From: Euzebya pacifica
Lineage (GTDB): Bacteria; Actinomycetota; Nitriliruptoria; Euzebyales; Euzebyaceae
Direction of reading: 5' to 3'
DNA length: 64,000 bases
Assembly (NCBI RefSeq): GCF_003344865.1
Contig: NZ_CP031165.1
Coordinates: forward strand, 992,001-1,056,000
Shown: positions 34,210 to 44,058 of the stretch, piece by piece
Layout: each line of letters begins with the position of its first letter
How positions within the stretch are numbered: position 1 is the stretch's first letter
Notes under the pieces: model-generated
The model's input: only the letters and a program-made list of their open reading frames with translations
The model's database searches: none
What the model was told of the DNA's origin: nothing
Program-made: the position numbers and the translations under genes

Positions 34210-34977
34210 TCAGGAAAGCACACGCGGTCGCCAGTCAGCGGTGAAGAGTCGGCGCGACAGGACGATGGTGATCGTGGTGGCGCTGGCCGCAACGGCGCCC
34301 AGCACCAGGTACATGACGACGACCTGGACCAGCACCGCGTCCAGCGGGTCGACCCCGGCCAGGATCAGGCCGACCATCGCCCCCGGCAGGAAGACCAACC
34401 CCACCGTTCGCGTCCGTTCGATCTGGGGCGACAGTGCTTCGCGAAGGACCACGCGGACTAGCGGCAGCACGGCCTGCGACGGCGACATGCCGAGCGCCAG
34501 CGACGCCTCCACCTGTCCGCGCTGGTCGGTGAACCGCTCGACCAGCATGCGCGCCGCGACCACCGCGGCTGTCATGGAGTTGCCGACTGCCATGCCGGCC
34601 AGCGGCACCACTGTCCGGCCCTCCACCGGGAACACCTGCAGGCCGAACAGCACGGCCAGCGCGACGAGGGCGGTCACACCGAAGGACACCAGCGCCGCCG
34701 ACAGCACCGCCGGGGCCGTCGGCACCCGCTGGCGGACCGTCCACGCGGCGTAGCCGATCATGGCGACCACCCACAGCCACGACCACCACAGGGGCTGTTC
34801 CGGCCGGATCACCAGCAGCAGCGCCGCCCCGACGACCAGCAGCTGCACACAGGCGAGCACGGCGGATTCCACCAGCGGGCGGACCAGCCCCAAGCGGAAG
34901 CGCCACGAGGCGGCGGCCGCCACGGCCACCAGGACCAACGAGGCCACGACACCCCAGGGGCCGACGTCTCCTTCCAC
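34210..34977 (-). CDS. FetB/UPF0014-family ABC transporter permease
   Basis: 255 residues with six to seven TM helices (ASLVLVAVAAAASW, VESAVLACVQLLVVGAALLLVI, WLWVVAMIGYAAW, LVSFGVTALVALAVLFGL, VGLVFLPGAMVGLILAGVDP, VQVVVMYLVLGAVAASATT). Family motifs are visible: PLAGMAVGNSMTAAVVA, EASLALGMSPSQAVLP, and REALSPQIERTRTVGLVFLPGAMVG. In E. coli FetB pairs with the ATPase FetA for iron export and oxidative-stress resistance. No FetA-like ATPase adjoins here, so the permease seems orphaned or its partner lies elsewhere. The start is GTG 34977. It reads toward the subtilase array, 112 bp away. Confidence 0.82.
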   Translation of the reverse strand: MEGDVGPWGVVASLVLVAVAAAASWRFRLGLVRPLVESAVLACVQLLVVGAALLLVIRPEQPLWWSWLWVVAMIGYAAWTVRQRVPTAPAVLSAALVSFGVTALVALAVLFGLQVFPVEGRTVVPLAGMAVGNSMTAAVVAARMLVERFTDQRGQVEASLALGMSPSQAVLPLVRVVLREALSPQIERTRTVGLVFLPGAMVGLILAGVDPLDAVLVQVVVMYLVLGAVAASATTITIVLSRRLFTADWRPRVLS

Positions 34978-35070
34978 CGCCGCGGCAGCCTACCCGCGAA
35001 CGACCCCATACCATCGGCGGCCGCAGCACGACCGCTGCGATCCATGTCACATCGAGCAAGGAGCCAGACC

Positions 35071-36054
35071 GTGCCCCGCGTGTTCTCGGGAATCCAGCCC
35101 ACCGGCGATGTCCACCTCGGCAACTGGATCGGGGCCATCAGCCGTTGGGCGGCCGACCAGGAGGACGGGCACGTCTTCTGCATCGTCGACCTGCACGCCA
35201 TCACGATCCCCAAGGATCCCGAGCACCTGCGGACCAAGACGCGTGACCTTGCGGCGTGGATCCTCGCGGCGGGCCTCGACCCCGAGGTCGCGACCCTGTT
35301 CGTGCAGTCCCACGTCCGTGAGCACAGCGAGCTCGCCTGGGTCCTGTCCTGCAGCACCCAGATGGGCGAGCTCAACCGGATGGTGCAGTTCAAGGAGAAG
35401 TCGGCCGGCAAGGAGTCGGTCAGCGCCGGGCTGTTCACCTACCCCGTGCTGCAGGCGGCCGACATCCTCCTGTACCAGGCCGACGAGGTACCGGTGGGCG
35501 AGGACCAGCGCCAGCACATCGAGCTGACCCGAGACGTCGCCCAGCGCTTCAACGGCCGGTTCGGTGACACGTTCACCCTCCCCAAGGCGACCATGCCCAG
35601 GGCCGGTGCCCGGGTGATGGACCTGCAGCAGCCCGCGAACAAGATGTCGAAGTCCGCGGAGTCCGACGCCGGCACGATCATGCTGGACGAGACCGAGAAG
35701 AAGACGGCAAAGAAGGTCATGCGGGCCGTCACCGACTCCGGGTCGGAGGTGCGGGCCGGGGAGGACAAGCCCGGCGTCACGAACCTGCTCGACCTGCTGT
35801 CGGCGGTGACCGGACGCGAGATCCCCGACCTCGAGGCCGACTTCGAGGGCAAGATGTACGGTGACTTCAAGAAGGCCGTGGCCGAGGGCGTCAACGAGTT
35901 CCTCCGCCCCGCCCGTGAACGCCACGCCGAGCTCTCCAAGGACCCTGCGGAGCTGGACCGCCTGCTGGCCATCGGCGCCGATCGCGCCCGCAACATCGCC
36001 GAGACCACCATGGACACCGTCCGTGACCGGGTCGGCTTCCTGCCGCCCGCCTGA
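35071..36054 (+). CDS. trpS: Tryptophanyl-tRNA synthetase
   Basis: Class I aminoacyl-tRNA synthetase charging tRNA-Trp. The HIGH-equivalent GDVHLGNW lies near the N-terminus after FSGIQPTG, and the KMSKS loop is PANKMSKSAESD. Other Trp-RS features: ILLYQADEVPVGEDQRQHIELTRDVAQRFN. GTG 35071 is preferred over ATG 35044 because AAGGAG lies 9 nt before it and family similarity starts at VPRVFSGIQPTG; this gives 327 residues. The stop overlaps the start of the ABC-F gene (TGATG). It sits next to an array of Trp-rich secreted proteins, which may be coincidence. Confidence 0.97.
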   Translation: MPRVFSGIQPTGDVHLGNWIGAISRWAADQEDGHVFCIVDLHAITIPKDPEHLRTKTRDLAAWILAAGLDPEVATLFVQSHVREHSELAWVLSCSTQMGELNRMVQFKEKSAGKESVSAGLFTYPVLQAADILLYQADEVPVGEDQRQHIELTRDVAQRFNGRFGDTFTLPKATMPRAGARVMDLQQPANKMSKSAESDAGTIMLDETEKKTAKKVMRAVTDSGSEVRAGEDKPGVTNLLDLLSAVTGREIPDLEADFEGKMYGDFKKAVAEGVNEFLRPARERHAELSKDPAELDRLLAIGADRARNIAETTMDTVRDRVGFLPPA

Positions 36055-37841
36055 TGGCAACCAACATCGTCAGCCTCGAGGCGGTCACCAAGTCCTACGC
36101 CGAGAAGCGGCCGCTGGACGGCATCAACGTGGGCATCGACGACGGTGATCGTTGCGGGGTCATCGGGATCAACGGCTCGGGCAAGTCCACGCTGCTGAAG
36201 ATCATCGCGAAGGTCGAACCGGCCGACTCCGGGCGCGTCGTGCACCGCGGCGGCCTCCGTGTGCGCTACCTCGACCAGCAGCCCGTCCTGACGCCCGACC
36301 TCACCCCCGTCGAGGCGGCCGGCGGCACCCGCGAGGCCGAGGCCTACCTCGACCGTCTTGGCCTCGGTGGCGTCACCCAGCCCGTCGGCACCCTGAGCGG
36401 GGGCCAGCGTCGCCGCGTGGCCCTTGCCGAGGTCCTGGCCGACGACCCCGACCTGCTGATCCTCGACGAGCCCACCAACCACCTCGACCCCGACGTGATC
36501 GAGTGGCTCGAGGGGTTGCTGACCGCCCGGTCCGGCAGCCTGCTGTTCGTCACCCACGACCGGTACCTGCTGGGTCGGCTCGCCACCCGCATCATCGAGG
36601 TCGCCGAGGGCGAGGTGTTCACGCATCACGGGTCCTACGCCGACTACCTCGAGGCGCGGGCAGCCCGACAGGAGCAGGAGCAGGCGGAGGCCCGCAAGCG
36701 CTCCAACCTGGCCCGTGTCGAGCTGGAGTGGCTGCGTCGCGGTCCCAAGGCGCGGACCTCCAAGGCCAAGCACCGCGTCGACAAGGCCACCGACCTCGTC
36801 GCCGCGGCCGCGATCAAGGTCGAGGAACGCGAGATGTCCATCGACCTGCCGTCCCGTCGGCTCGGCTCGAAGGTCACCAACGCCCACAACGCCGGCAAGT
36901 CCTTCGAGGACCGCACCGTCCTGCGCGACGTCGAGCTGAAGGTTCCGCCGAACGCCCGCTGGGGGTTCGTTGGCCCCAACGGCTCGGGCAAGTCCACGCT
37001 GCTGGCCATGCTGGCGGGCCGGATGGAACCCGACGAGGGGTCGGTGCGCATCGGGGAGACCGTCCACATCGGCTGGTACGGGCAGGACCCCACGCCGATG
37101 CCGCCCCGTACCCGCGTGATCGATGCGGTCAAGGAGGTCGCCGAGGAGGCATCCACCGTCGACGGCCTGGTCGTGAGCGCCGGTGACCTGCTGGAGCGGT
37201 TCCTGTTCTCCAAGCCGGCCCAGCGGGCCTACGTCGAGGAGCTGTCGGGTGGGGAACGGCGCCGGCTCGAGCTGCTGCGCGTGCTGGCCGACGCCCCCAA
37301 CCTGCTGATCCTCGACGAGCCGACCAACGACCTGGACCTCGACACCCTCACCGTGCTGGAGGGATACCTCGACAGCTGGCCCGGCGCCATGTTGGTCGCC
37401 AGCCACGATCGGTACTTCCTGGACCGGGTGTGCGACGACCTGTACGCGATCCGCCCCGACGGGACGCTGCGCCACCAACCGGGCGGCTGGACGGCCTACC
37501 GCGAGGCACAGAAGGCCGAGGCGGCTGCGCTGAAGGCCCAGCGGGCAGCCCACGAGGCCGCACAGCGCGAGGCGCGGTCGGGTGACTCCAGCGGGTCTGC
37601 TGGAGGGAACAAGCCCGGCAAGCTGACCTACAACGACAAGCGCGAGTTCGGCCAGCTCGGCGTGGAGATCCCCCGCCTGGAGAAGCGCCGCGACGAGCTG
37701 CACCTGCTGCTCGCCGACGCCGCCGACGACTACGAGAAGGCCCAGGTCCTCTCCGAGGAGCTGACCGCCGTCATGACCCGCCTCGACGAGGCCGAGATGC
37801 GGTGGCTGGAGCTTGCGGAGCGAAGCGAGGCAAGCTCGTGA
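36054..37841 (+). CDS. ABC-F family ATPase (Uup/EttA-like)
   Basis: 595 residues with two ABC domains and no TM segment. Domain 1: Walker A INGSGKSTLLKI, signature LSGGQRRRVALAEVL, Walker B LLILDEPTNHLD. Domain 2: GPNGSGKSTLLAML, ELSGGERRRLELLRVL, LLILDEPTNDLD. The interdomain linker (ARQEQEQAEARKRSNLARVELEWLRRG) is basic, as in ribosome-binding ABC-F factors. The C-terminus (about 500-595) is a coiled coil like Uup. Likely a translation factor resolving stalled ribosomes or a Uup-like protein. The start overlaps the trpS stop. The last ten codons lie in a palindromic repeat element duplicated 80 bp downstream. Confidence 0.93.
   Translation: MATNIVSLEAVTKSYAEKRPLDGINVGIDDGDRCGVIGINGSGKSTLLKIIAKVEPADSGRVVHRGGLRVRYLDQQPVLTPDLTPVEAAGGTREAEAYLDRLGLGGVTQPVGTLSGGQRRRVALAEVLADDPDLLILDEPTNHLDPDVIEWLEGLLTARSGSLLFVTHDRYLLGRLATRIIEVAEGEVFTHHGSYADYLEARAARQEQEQAEARKRSNLARVELEWLRRGPKARTSKAKHRVDKATDLVAAAAIKVEEREMSIDLPSRRLGSKVTNAHNAGKSFEDRTVLRDVELKVPPNARWGFVGPNGSGKSTLLAMLAGRMEPDEGSVRIGETVHIGWYGQDPTPMPPRTRVIDAVKEVAEEASTVDGLVVSAGDLLERFLFSKPAQRAYVEELSGGERRRLELLRVLADAPNLLILDEPTNDLDLDTLTVLEGYLDSWPGAMLVASHDRYFLDRVCDDLYAIRPDGTLRHQPGGWTAYREAQKAEAAALKAQRAAHEAAQREARSGDSSGSAGGNKPGKLTYNDKREFGQLGVEIPRLEKRRDELHLLLADAADDYEKAQVLSEELTAVMTRLDEAEMRWLELAERSEASS
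37809..37841. repeat. REP-like palindromic repeat, copy A (in ABC-F 3' end)
   Basis: GAGCTTGC (37809-37816) pairs with GCAAGCTC (37830-37837) around a GGAGCGAAGCGAG core. It encodes ELAERSEASS, the end of the ABC-F protein. A near-identical copy follows at 37891-37917. Confidence 0.7.
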
Positions 37842-37853
37842 CAGGCCGGGGGG

Positions 37854-37886
37854 CAGACTCGGCCCGACGGAGGAGTGGCGAGTCTG
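37854..37886 (+). terminator. Hairpin after trpS-ABC-F operon
   Basis: CAGACTCG at 37854-37861 and CGAGTCTG at 37879-37886 form a perfect 8-bp stem, 13 bp past the ABC-F stop and between the two palindromic repeats. Possible terminator before orn. Confidence 0.5.
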
Positions 37887-37890
37887 GGCT

Positions 37891-37917
37891 AGCTTGCGAA
37901 GCGAGGCAAGCTCGTGA
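37891..37917. repeat. REP-like palindromic repeat, copy B (before orn)
   Basis: AGCTTGC-GAAGCGAG-GCAAGCT followed by CGTGA, matching copy A with a shortened core. It supplies an in-frame GTG (37914) for the next gene, but the better start is 37932. Related CGAGCTTGCGAG and GAGCGAAGCGAGG words recur in the non-coding region near 43.2-43.4 kb. Confidence 0.65.
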
Positions 37918-37931
37918 ACAAAGGTGTGGAC

Positions 37932-38492
37932 GTGAGTGAACCGTTGAGCTGGCCCCTGGTGTGGGTCGACCTGGAGATGACCGGCCTCGACCCCGAACGC
38001 GAGGTCATCGTCGAGATCGCCGTCATCGTCACCGACGGGCAGCTCGAGCAGGTCCACGAGGGCCCCGACCTCGTCCTGCACACCGACGACGACACCCTCG
38101 CGCGCATGCATCCCCGGGTGAAGGAGATGCACAAGCGCTCGGGGTTGACCGCGGAGATCCGGGCCAGCGAGCTGACCGTCCCCGAGGCCGAGCAGGAGGT
38201 CCTGCGCTTCATCAAGCACTACGTGCCCGCCTCGAGCAGCGCCCCGCTGGCCGGCAACTCCGTGCATGCCGACCGAGCCTTCCTGAAGAAGTACATGCCC
38301 TCCCTCGAGGGGCACCTGCACTACCGCAACGTCGACGTGTCCACGCTGAAGGAGCTGGCCCGCCGCTGGCACCCCGAGATCGTGGAAGCGGCCCCCGCCA
38401 AGGACGGGGGCCACCGAGCCCTCGCCGACATCAGGGAGTCCATCAAGGAGCTCGCCCACTATCGACGCGAGATGTTCGTCCAGGAGGGTTAG
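37932..38492 (+). CDS. orn: Oligoribonuclease
   Basis: DEDDh 3'-5' exoribonuclease of 186 residues that degrades 2-5 nt RNAs; in many bacteria it also cleaves pGpG, finishing c-di-GMP breakdown. Motifs: WVDLEMTGLDPEREVIVEIAV (Exo I, Asp and Glu), GNSVHADRAFLKKYMP (Exo II, Asp), YRNVDVSTLKELARRW, and HRALADIRESI (Exo III, His and Asp). GTG 37932 is chosen for AAAGG 7 nt upstream; GTG 37914 is also in frame but lies in a repeat element. It is relevant here because five c-di-GMP-enzyme genes share the window. Confidence 0.96.
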   Translation: MSEPLSWPLVWVDLEMTGLDPEREVIVEIAVIVTDGQLEQVHEGPDLVLHTDDDTLARMHPRVKEMHKRSGLTAEIRASELTVPEAEQEVLRFIKHYVPASSSAPLAGNSVHADRAFLKKYMPSLEGHLHYRNVDVSTLKELARRWHPEIVEAAPAKDGGHRALADIRESIKELAHYRREMFVQEG

Positions 38493-38500
38493 CCCTCCTG
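38481..38500. terminator. Hairpin whose loop holds both convergent stop codons
   Basis: CAGGAGGG-TTAG-CCCTCCTG: a perfect 8-bp stem with a 4-nt loop at 38489-38492. The loop contains TAG of orn (+) and, on the minus strand, TAA of the YceI gene. One hairpin can thus terminate both genes while lying partly in their coding ends. Confidence 0.7.
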
Positions 38501-39067
38501 CAGGGGCGCCTGGATCTCCAGCTCGATCTTGAGCTCCTTGGACACCAGGACGCCGCCGGCCTCGAGCGGGGCGTTCCAGGTCATGTCGAAGTCCTCGCGG
38601 TCGAGGGTGGTCTTCGCCGAGAACGCGGCGACGGTCTGGCCCCACGGGTTCTTGAACGTGCCCATGTAGTCGGTGTCCAGGGTGACCTCGCGGGTGACGC
38701 CCCGGATGGTCAGGTCGCCGGTGACGACCCAGCCCTTGTCGACGCTGGTGCTGCGGAACGTCAGCTCGGGGAAGTTCTCCACGTCGAGGAAGTCGGGGCT
38801 GCGGAGGTGCTCGTCGCGCTTGCCGTCCTTGGTCTCGATGGAGTCGGCCTTGATGGTCACCTGCACCGCGGAGTCCTCGGGGGTCTCGCCGACGGTGATG
38901 GTGCCCTCGAACTCGTTGAAGTGGCCGCGGACCTTGGTGACGACGAGGTGGCGGGCGACCGCTTCGACGGAGCTGTGGGACCCGTCGATGGTGTAGACGC
39001 CAGCAGCGGGGAAGGGCTGGCCCGCGACGGTGCGGTCGAGGGCGTCGGTGGTGGTGGTGGTGGACAT
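38489..39067 (-). CDS. YceI-family lipid-binding protein
   Basis: 192 residues from ATG 39067. The YceI lipocalin-like beta barrel is recognisable: YTIDGSHSSVEAVARHL at the start (His of the family motif), KVRGHFNEFEGTITV, SPDFLDVENFPELTFRST (the hallmark FLD-x4-P-x2-F), GDLTIRGVTREVTLD, and AKTTLDREDFDMTWN. Family members bind polyisoprenoids or respond to stress. No signal peptide, so it is probably cytoplasmic here. It overlaps orn tail-to-tail by 4 bp. Upstream A+T-rich DNA has two adjacent GTTGAAC repeats that may bind a regulator. Confidence 0.92.
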   Translation of the reverse strand: MSTTTTTDALDRTVAGQPFPAAGVYTIDGSHSSVEAVARHLVVTKVRGHFNEFEGTITVGETPEDSAVQVTIKADSIETKDGKRDEHLRSPDFLDVENFPELTFRSTSVDKGWVVTGDLTIRGVTREVTLDTDYMGTFKNPWGQTVAAFSAKTTLDREDFDMTWNAPLEAGGVLVSKELKIELEIQAPLQEG

Positions 39068-39131
39068 GTTGCGCTCCTGTGTGGTCGAGGGCCCGGTGGC
39101 CCGTCGGCGAGTGATAGTTGGAAACGTAACA

Positions 39132-39145
39132 GTTGAACGTTGAAC
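39132..39145. promoter_or_regulatory. Tandem GTTGAAC repeat upstream of YceI gene
   Basis: Two adjacent 7-bp direct repeats (39132-39138 and 39139-39145) lie in an unusually A+T-rich stretch about 65 bp before the yceI start, where promoter elements are expected. YceI genes are often under MarR-type control; no such regulator is nearby, so this is tentative. Confidence 0.35.
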
Positions 39146-39285
39146 TAGCAACCCCGATGTCGGTGATATCGGTGGAATCCTGTTTCGGGGGCCCCCGCTG
39201 ATACGCTCCCGCCTAGCTGTACACACCCCTCCCGGCCAAGGGTTCCGATGGTCGGTGACGATCTCCGCACTTGGGAGCAGGACCG

Positions 39286-40092
39286 ATGAGCACGATGACT
39301 CCGCGCAGCGACGACGGCGCGATCAAGCCCCTCGAGAAGGCGCCGGTTCCGCACCGCCAACGCCCGAAGATGTGGGTCCGTGACTTCTACGGCACGGCCA
39401 TGGGCAAGAAGTACGTCATGGCGCTGACGGGCATCATCGGCCTCGGGTTCATCGTCATGCACGCCGTCGGCAACCTGCACGTGTTCGAGGGCGCGGAGAA
39501 GTTCACCGAGTACGGCGAGGGCTTGCGCGACCTCGGTGAGCCCTTGGTCCCGCGGACGTTCCTGCTGTGGCTCGGCCGCCTGGGCCTGCTGGGCGCGCTG
39601 GTCGGCCACGTGCACGCCGCGTACTCGCTGACGCTGATGAACCGCAAGAAGCGTCCCGTTGCCTACCAGGCACCGCGGGAGTACATCGCCGCCGACTACG
39701 CCTCCCGCACGATGATCTACACCGGCACGATCGTGCTGGCCTTCATCCTCTTCCACCTCGCCGACCTGACGTGGGGCCTGGCGAACCCGGACTACGTCCG
39801 CGGCGCGATCACCAACAACCTCGTTGCCAGCCTGTCCCGCATCCCCGTGGCGATCTTCTACCTGGTCGCGGTCCTGGCCCTCGGCATGCACATCTTCCAC
39901 GGCACCTGGTCGCTGTTCCAGACCATGGGATGGTCCAGCAAGCGCTTCAACCCCTGGCGTCGCTACCTGGCCATCGGGCTGGCCGTGGTGGTCACGAGCA
40001 TCAACCTGACCTACCCGCTCGGGACGATGTTCGGCGTGATCGACTGCGGCGAGGAGTGCGAAGCCATCGCCGAGGAGTTCTCCGCCGAGTAG
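39286..40092 (+). CDS. sdhC: Succinate dehydrogenase cytochrome b558 subunit
   Basis: 268 residues with five TM helices, the single-subunit diheme anchor type. It holds the axial His candidates: VMHAVGNLHVF, GHVHAAYSLTL, FILFHLADLTWG and ALGMHIFHGTWSLFQTMG. It anchors SdhAB to the membrane and passes electrons from succinate to quinone. ATG 39286 follows GGGAGCAGG. Gene order sdhC-sdhA-sdhB with 44-bp and 11-bp gaps indicates an operon. The YceI gene is divergent upstream; the 218-bp gap holds both promoters. Confidence 0.94.
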   Translation: MSTMTPRSDDGAIKPLEKAPVPHRQRPKMWVRDFYGTAMGKKYVMALTGIIGLGFIVMHAVGNLHVFEGAEKFTEYGEGLRDLGEPLVPRTFLLWLGRLGLLGALVGHVHAAYSLTLMNRKKRPVAYQAPREYIAADYASRTMIYTGTIVLAFILFHLADLTWGLANPDYVRGAITNNLVASLSRIPVAIFYLVAVLALGMHIFHGTWSLFQTMGWSSKRFNPWRRYLAIGLAVVVTSINLTYPLGTMFGVIDCGEECEAIAEEFSAE

Positions 40093-40136
40093 TCCGGCGC
40101 ACGAACGGCTGACGAGAAGAAACCGAGAGGAACGAC

Positions 40137-42059
<1,923 letters not shown>

Positions 42060-42070
42060 GCGATCACCTG

Positions 42071-42811
42071 ATGAAGCTCACCCTGAAGGTCTGGCGGCAG
42101 CCGTCCCCCGACGCGGCCGGATCGTTCGAGACCTACCAGCTCAACGAGGTCAGCGAGGACAGCTCCTTCCTGGAGATGCTCGACCAGCTCAACGAACAGC
42201 TGGTCAACGACGGCAAGGAGCCCGTCCACTTCGACCACGACTGCCGCGAGGGCATCTGTGGGTCGTGTGGCCTGATGATCGACGGGCAGGCCCACGGGCC
42301 CCAGCGGTCGACAGCCACCTGCCAGCTGCACATGCGCCAGTACACCGACGGTGACACCATCACCGTCGAGCCGTGGCGCGCGTCGGGCTTCCCCGTCATC
42401 AAGGACCTCGCGGTCAACCGCTCGGCCTTCGACCGGATCATCGAGGCGGGCGGGTACATCACCGTGCCGACCGGCTCGGCGTCGGACGCCAACCTGACCC
42501 CGGTCCCAAAGGACATCGCCGACGACGCCTTCGACGCGGCGGCCTGCATCGGCTGCGGCGCCTGTGTCGCCGCGTGCCCCAACGGTGCGGCCCAGCTGTT
42601 CACGTCAGCCAAGATGAGCCAGCTGAACATGCTGCCCCAGGGCCAGGCCGAGAAGACCGACCGCACCCTCAACATGGTCGAGACCATGGAGGCGTTCTTC
42701 GGTTCCTGCACCAACATCGGCGAGTGCTCGGTGTCGTGCCCCAAGGACATCTCGCTGGACTACATCGCCCAGATGAACAAGGACTACCTGAAGGCCAAGT
42801 TCAGCGGCTGA
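42071..42811 (+). CDS. sdhB: Succinate dehydrogenase iron-sulfur subunit
   Basis: 246 residues carrying three clusters: [2Fe-2S] in CREGICGSCGLMIDG plus a downstream Cys (ATCQLH), [4Fe-4S] in CIGCGACVAACPNGAA, and [3Fe-4S] in CTNIGECSVSCPKDIS. ATG 42071, 11 bp after sdhA, is chosen by homology; the longer frame upstream is not coding. It transfers electrons from SdhA to the heme/quinone site of SdhC. It is the last gene of the operon, followed by non-coding DNA with a long inverted repeat. Confidence 0.98.
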   Translation: MKLTLKVWRQPSPDAAGSFETYQLNEVSEDSSFLEMLDQLNEQLVNDGKEPVHFDHDCREGICGSCGLMIDGQAHGPQRSTATCQLHMRQYTDGDTITVEPWRASGFPVIKDLAVNRSAFDRIIEAGGYITVPTGSASDANLTPVPKDIADDAFDAAACIGCGACVAACPNGAAQLFTSAKMSQLNMLPQGQAEKTDRTLNMVETMEAFFGSCTNIGECSVSCPKDISLDYIAQMNKDYLKAKFSG

Positions 42812-43396
42812 AATGGTGGCGGGGTTGTTGGTTGGTCCTCGCTCCGCCGTTGTTGGTTGGTCCTCGCTTCGCTCGTCGGGTCCTCGGGCTCTGACCCGAC
42901 GAATCGCTCCCTCGATTCTCGGCCCTCGCTTCGCATCGGGCGCTCCGAGCCTCGCTCGCGTTTCGTCGGCGCCCTGCGGCGGTGCGTAGGCACCTCGGCA
43001 GGCGCCGCACACGACCGGTGTGCGCGTTCGGCGTCGCCTCAGGCTGCCCATGTCGCACACCCTCAGCCGGTGTGTGACATACACGCCGGAGGAAGGTCGC
43101 CATGTCGCACGAACCCTCACCCCGGGTGCGGTCGACCACCCTCGGAGCAGCTCAACGCACACGCCACCTGGACCACCGCAGCCGGACCGGGCACTGACCG
43201 CCGCAGGGCGCCGGCGATCCGTGAGCAAGACTCACAGCCACGAGCTTGCGAGAGGCGAGAATCGGCGGAGCGGATCGTCGGGTCAGAGCCCGAGGACCGT
43301 CCGAGCGCAGCGAGGCAGTGTGAAAGGACCCGACGAGCGAAGCGAGGACCAACAAACAACGGCGCAGCGAGGACCAACCAACACCACAACCACCAG
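42812..43396. repeat. 585-bp non-coding region with long inverted repeat
   Basis: No supported gene between the convergent sdhB and cvnD ends. The arms 42827-42884 and 43325-43382 (58 bp) are inverted repeats with about two mismatches. Just inside, 42882-42902 and 43275-43295 are perfect 21-bp inverted repeats, and similarity continues imperfectly. The right arm has a roughly 29-bp insertion (43296-43324). GAGCGAAGCGAGG-type words are frequent. Inside the loop, CATGTCGCAC occurs twice about 52 bp apart, with a GTGTGTGACATACACG dyad. It could form a large RNA hairpin and act as a terminator, or be a relic of a mobile palindromic element. Confidence 0.7.
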
Positions 43397-44056
43397 TTAG
43401 CCCAGCGTTGCCCTTGCGCGGGCCATGGCGTGGCGGACGACGGAGGCCATCGCGACCTTGACCTGGGCCTTGTCGCGGGCGTCGGTCAGCATGACGGGCG
43501 TGTCCTCGCCGACCTGGAGGGCGTCGCGGACGGCCTCGGGGGAGTGCAGGACCTGGCCGTCGAAGCAGTTGATCGCGACGACGAACGGCACGCCGCGCTG
43601 CTCGAAGTAGTTGATCGCCGGGAAGCACTCCTCCAGGCGGCGGGTGTCGACCAGCACGATGGCGCCGACGGCACCCTGGGTCAGGTCGTCCCACATGAAG
43701 CTGAACCGGTCCTGCCCGGGGGTACCGAACAGGTACAGGTACAGGTCGTTGCCCAGCGAGATGCGGCCGAAGTCCATGGCCACGGTCGTGTGGGTCTTGC
43801 GCTCACCGACGATGGAGGTGTCGTCGACGCCGAGGCTGGCCTCGGTCATCGGGACCTCCGTGGTGAACGGGGTGATCTCGGTGACGGCGGTGACCATGGT
43901 CGTCTTGCCGACGCCGAAGCCTCCGGCGATCACGATCTTGACCGACGTCGGGCCGCGACGCACGGGGCGTGGTGGCGAGGTGTGCATCGAGTTGGCCTCG
44001 TTGTGGGAAGAGCTCTGGTTGTGGGAGGGGCTCTGGGAGGAGTACGTGGCGGTCAT
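43397..44056 (-). CDS. cvnD: Conservon GTPase (CvnD-like)
   Basis: 219 residues, a small Ras/MglA-like GTP-binding protein. P-loop IAGGFGVGKTTMV, switch TEVPMTEASLGVDDT, FGTPGQDRFSFMWDDL (G3) and VAINCFDG (G4-like NxxD replaced by NCFDG). The N-terminal 30 residues are Ser/His-rich and flexible. The start at 44056 lies 2 bp after the cvnC stop. In actinobacterial conservons (CvnA kinase, CvnB roadblock, CvnC DUF742, CvnD GTPase) the four act as a membrane signalling complex resembling eukaryotic GPCR modules. It is the last gene of the operon. Confidence 0.93.
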   Translation of the reverse strand: MTATYSSQSPSHNQSSSHNEANSMHTSPPRPVRRGPTSVKIVIAGGFGVGKTTMVTAVTEITPFTTEVPMTEASLGVDDTSIVGERKTHTTVAMDFGRISLGNDLYLYLFGTPGQDRFSFMWDDLTQGAVGAIVLVDTRRLEECFPAINYFEQRGVPFVVAINCFDGQVLHSPEAVRDALQVGEDTPVMLTDARDKAQVKVAMASVVRHAMARARATLG

Positions 44057-44058
44057 GG

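Noticed and set aside
35439-38645. 1068-codon minus-strand frame
   Set aside because: Shadow opposite trpS, the ABC-F gene and orn, all with clear family motifs.
42812-43396. CRISPR array
   Set aside because: Repeats are inverted and irregular, without unique spacers of constant length.
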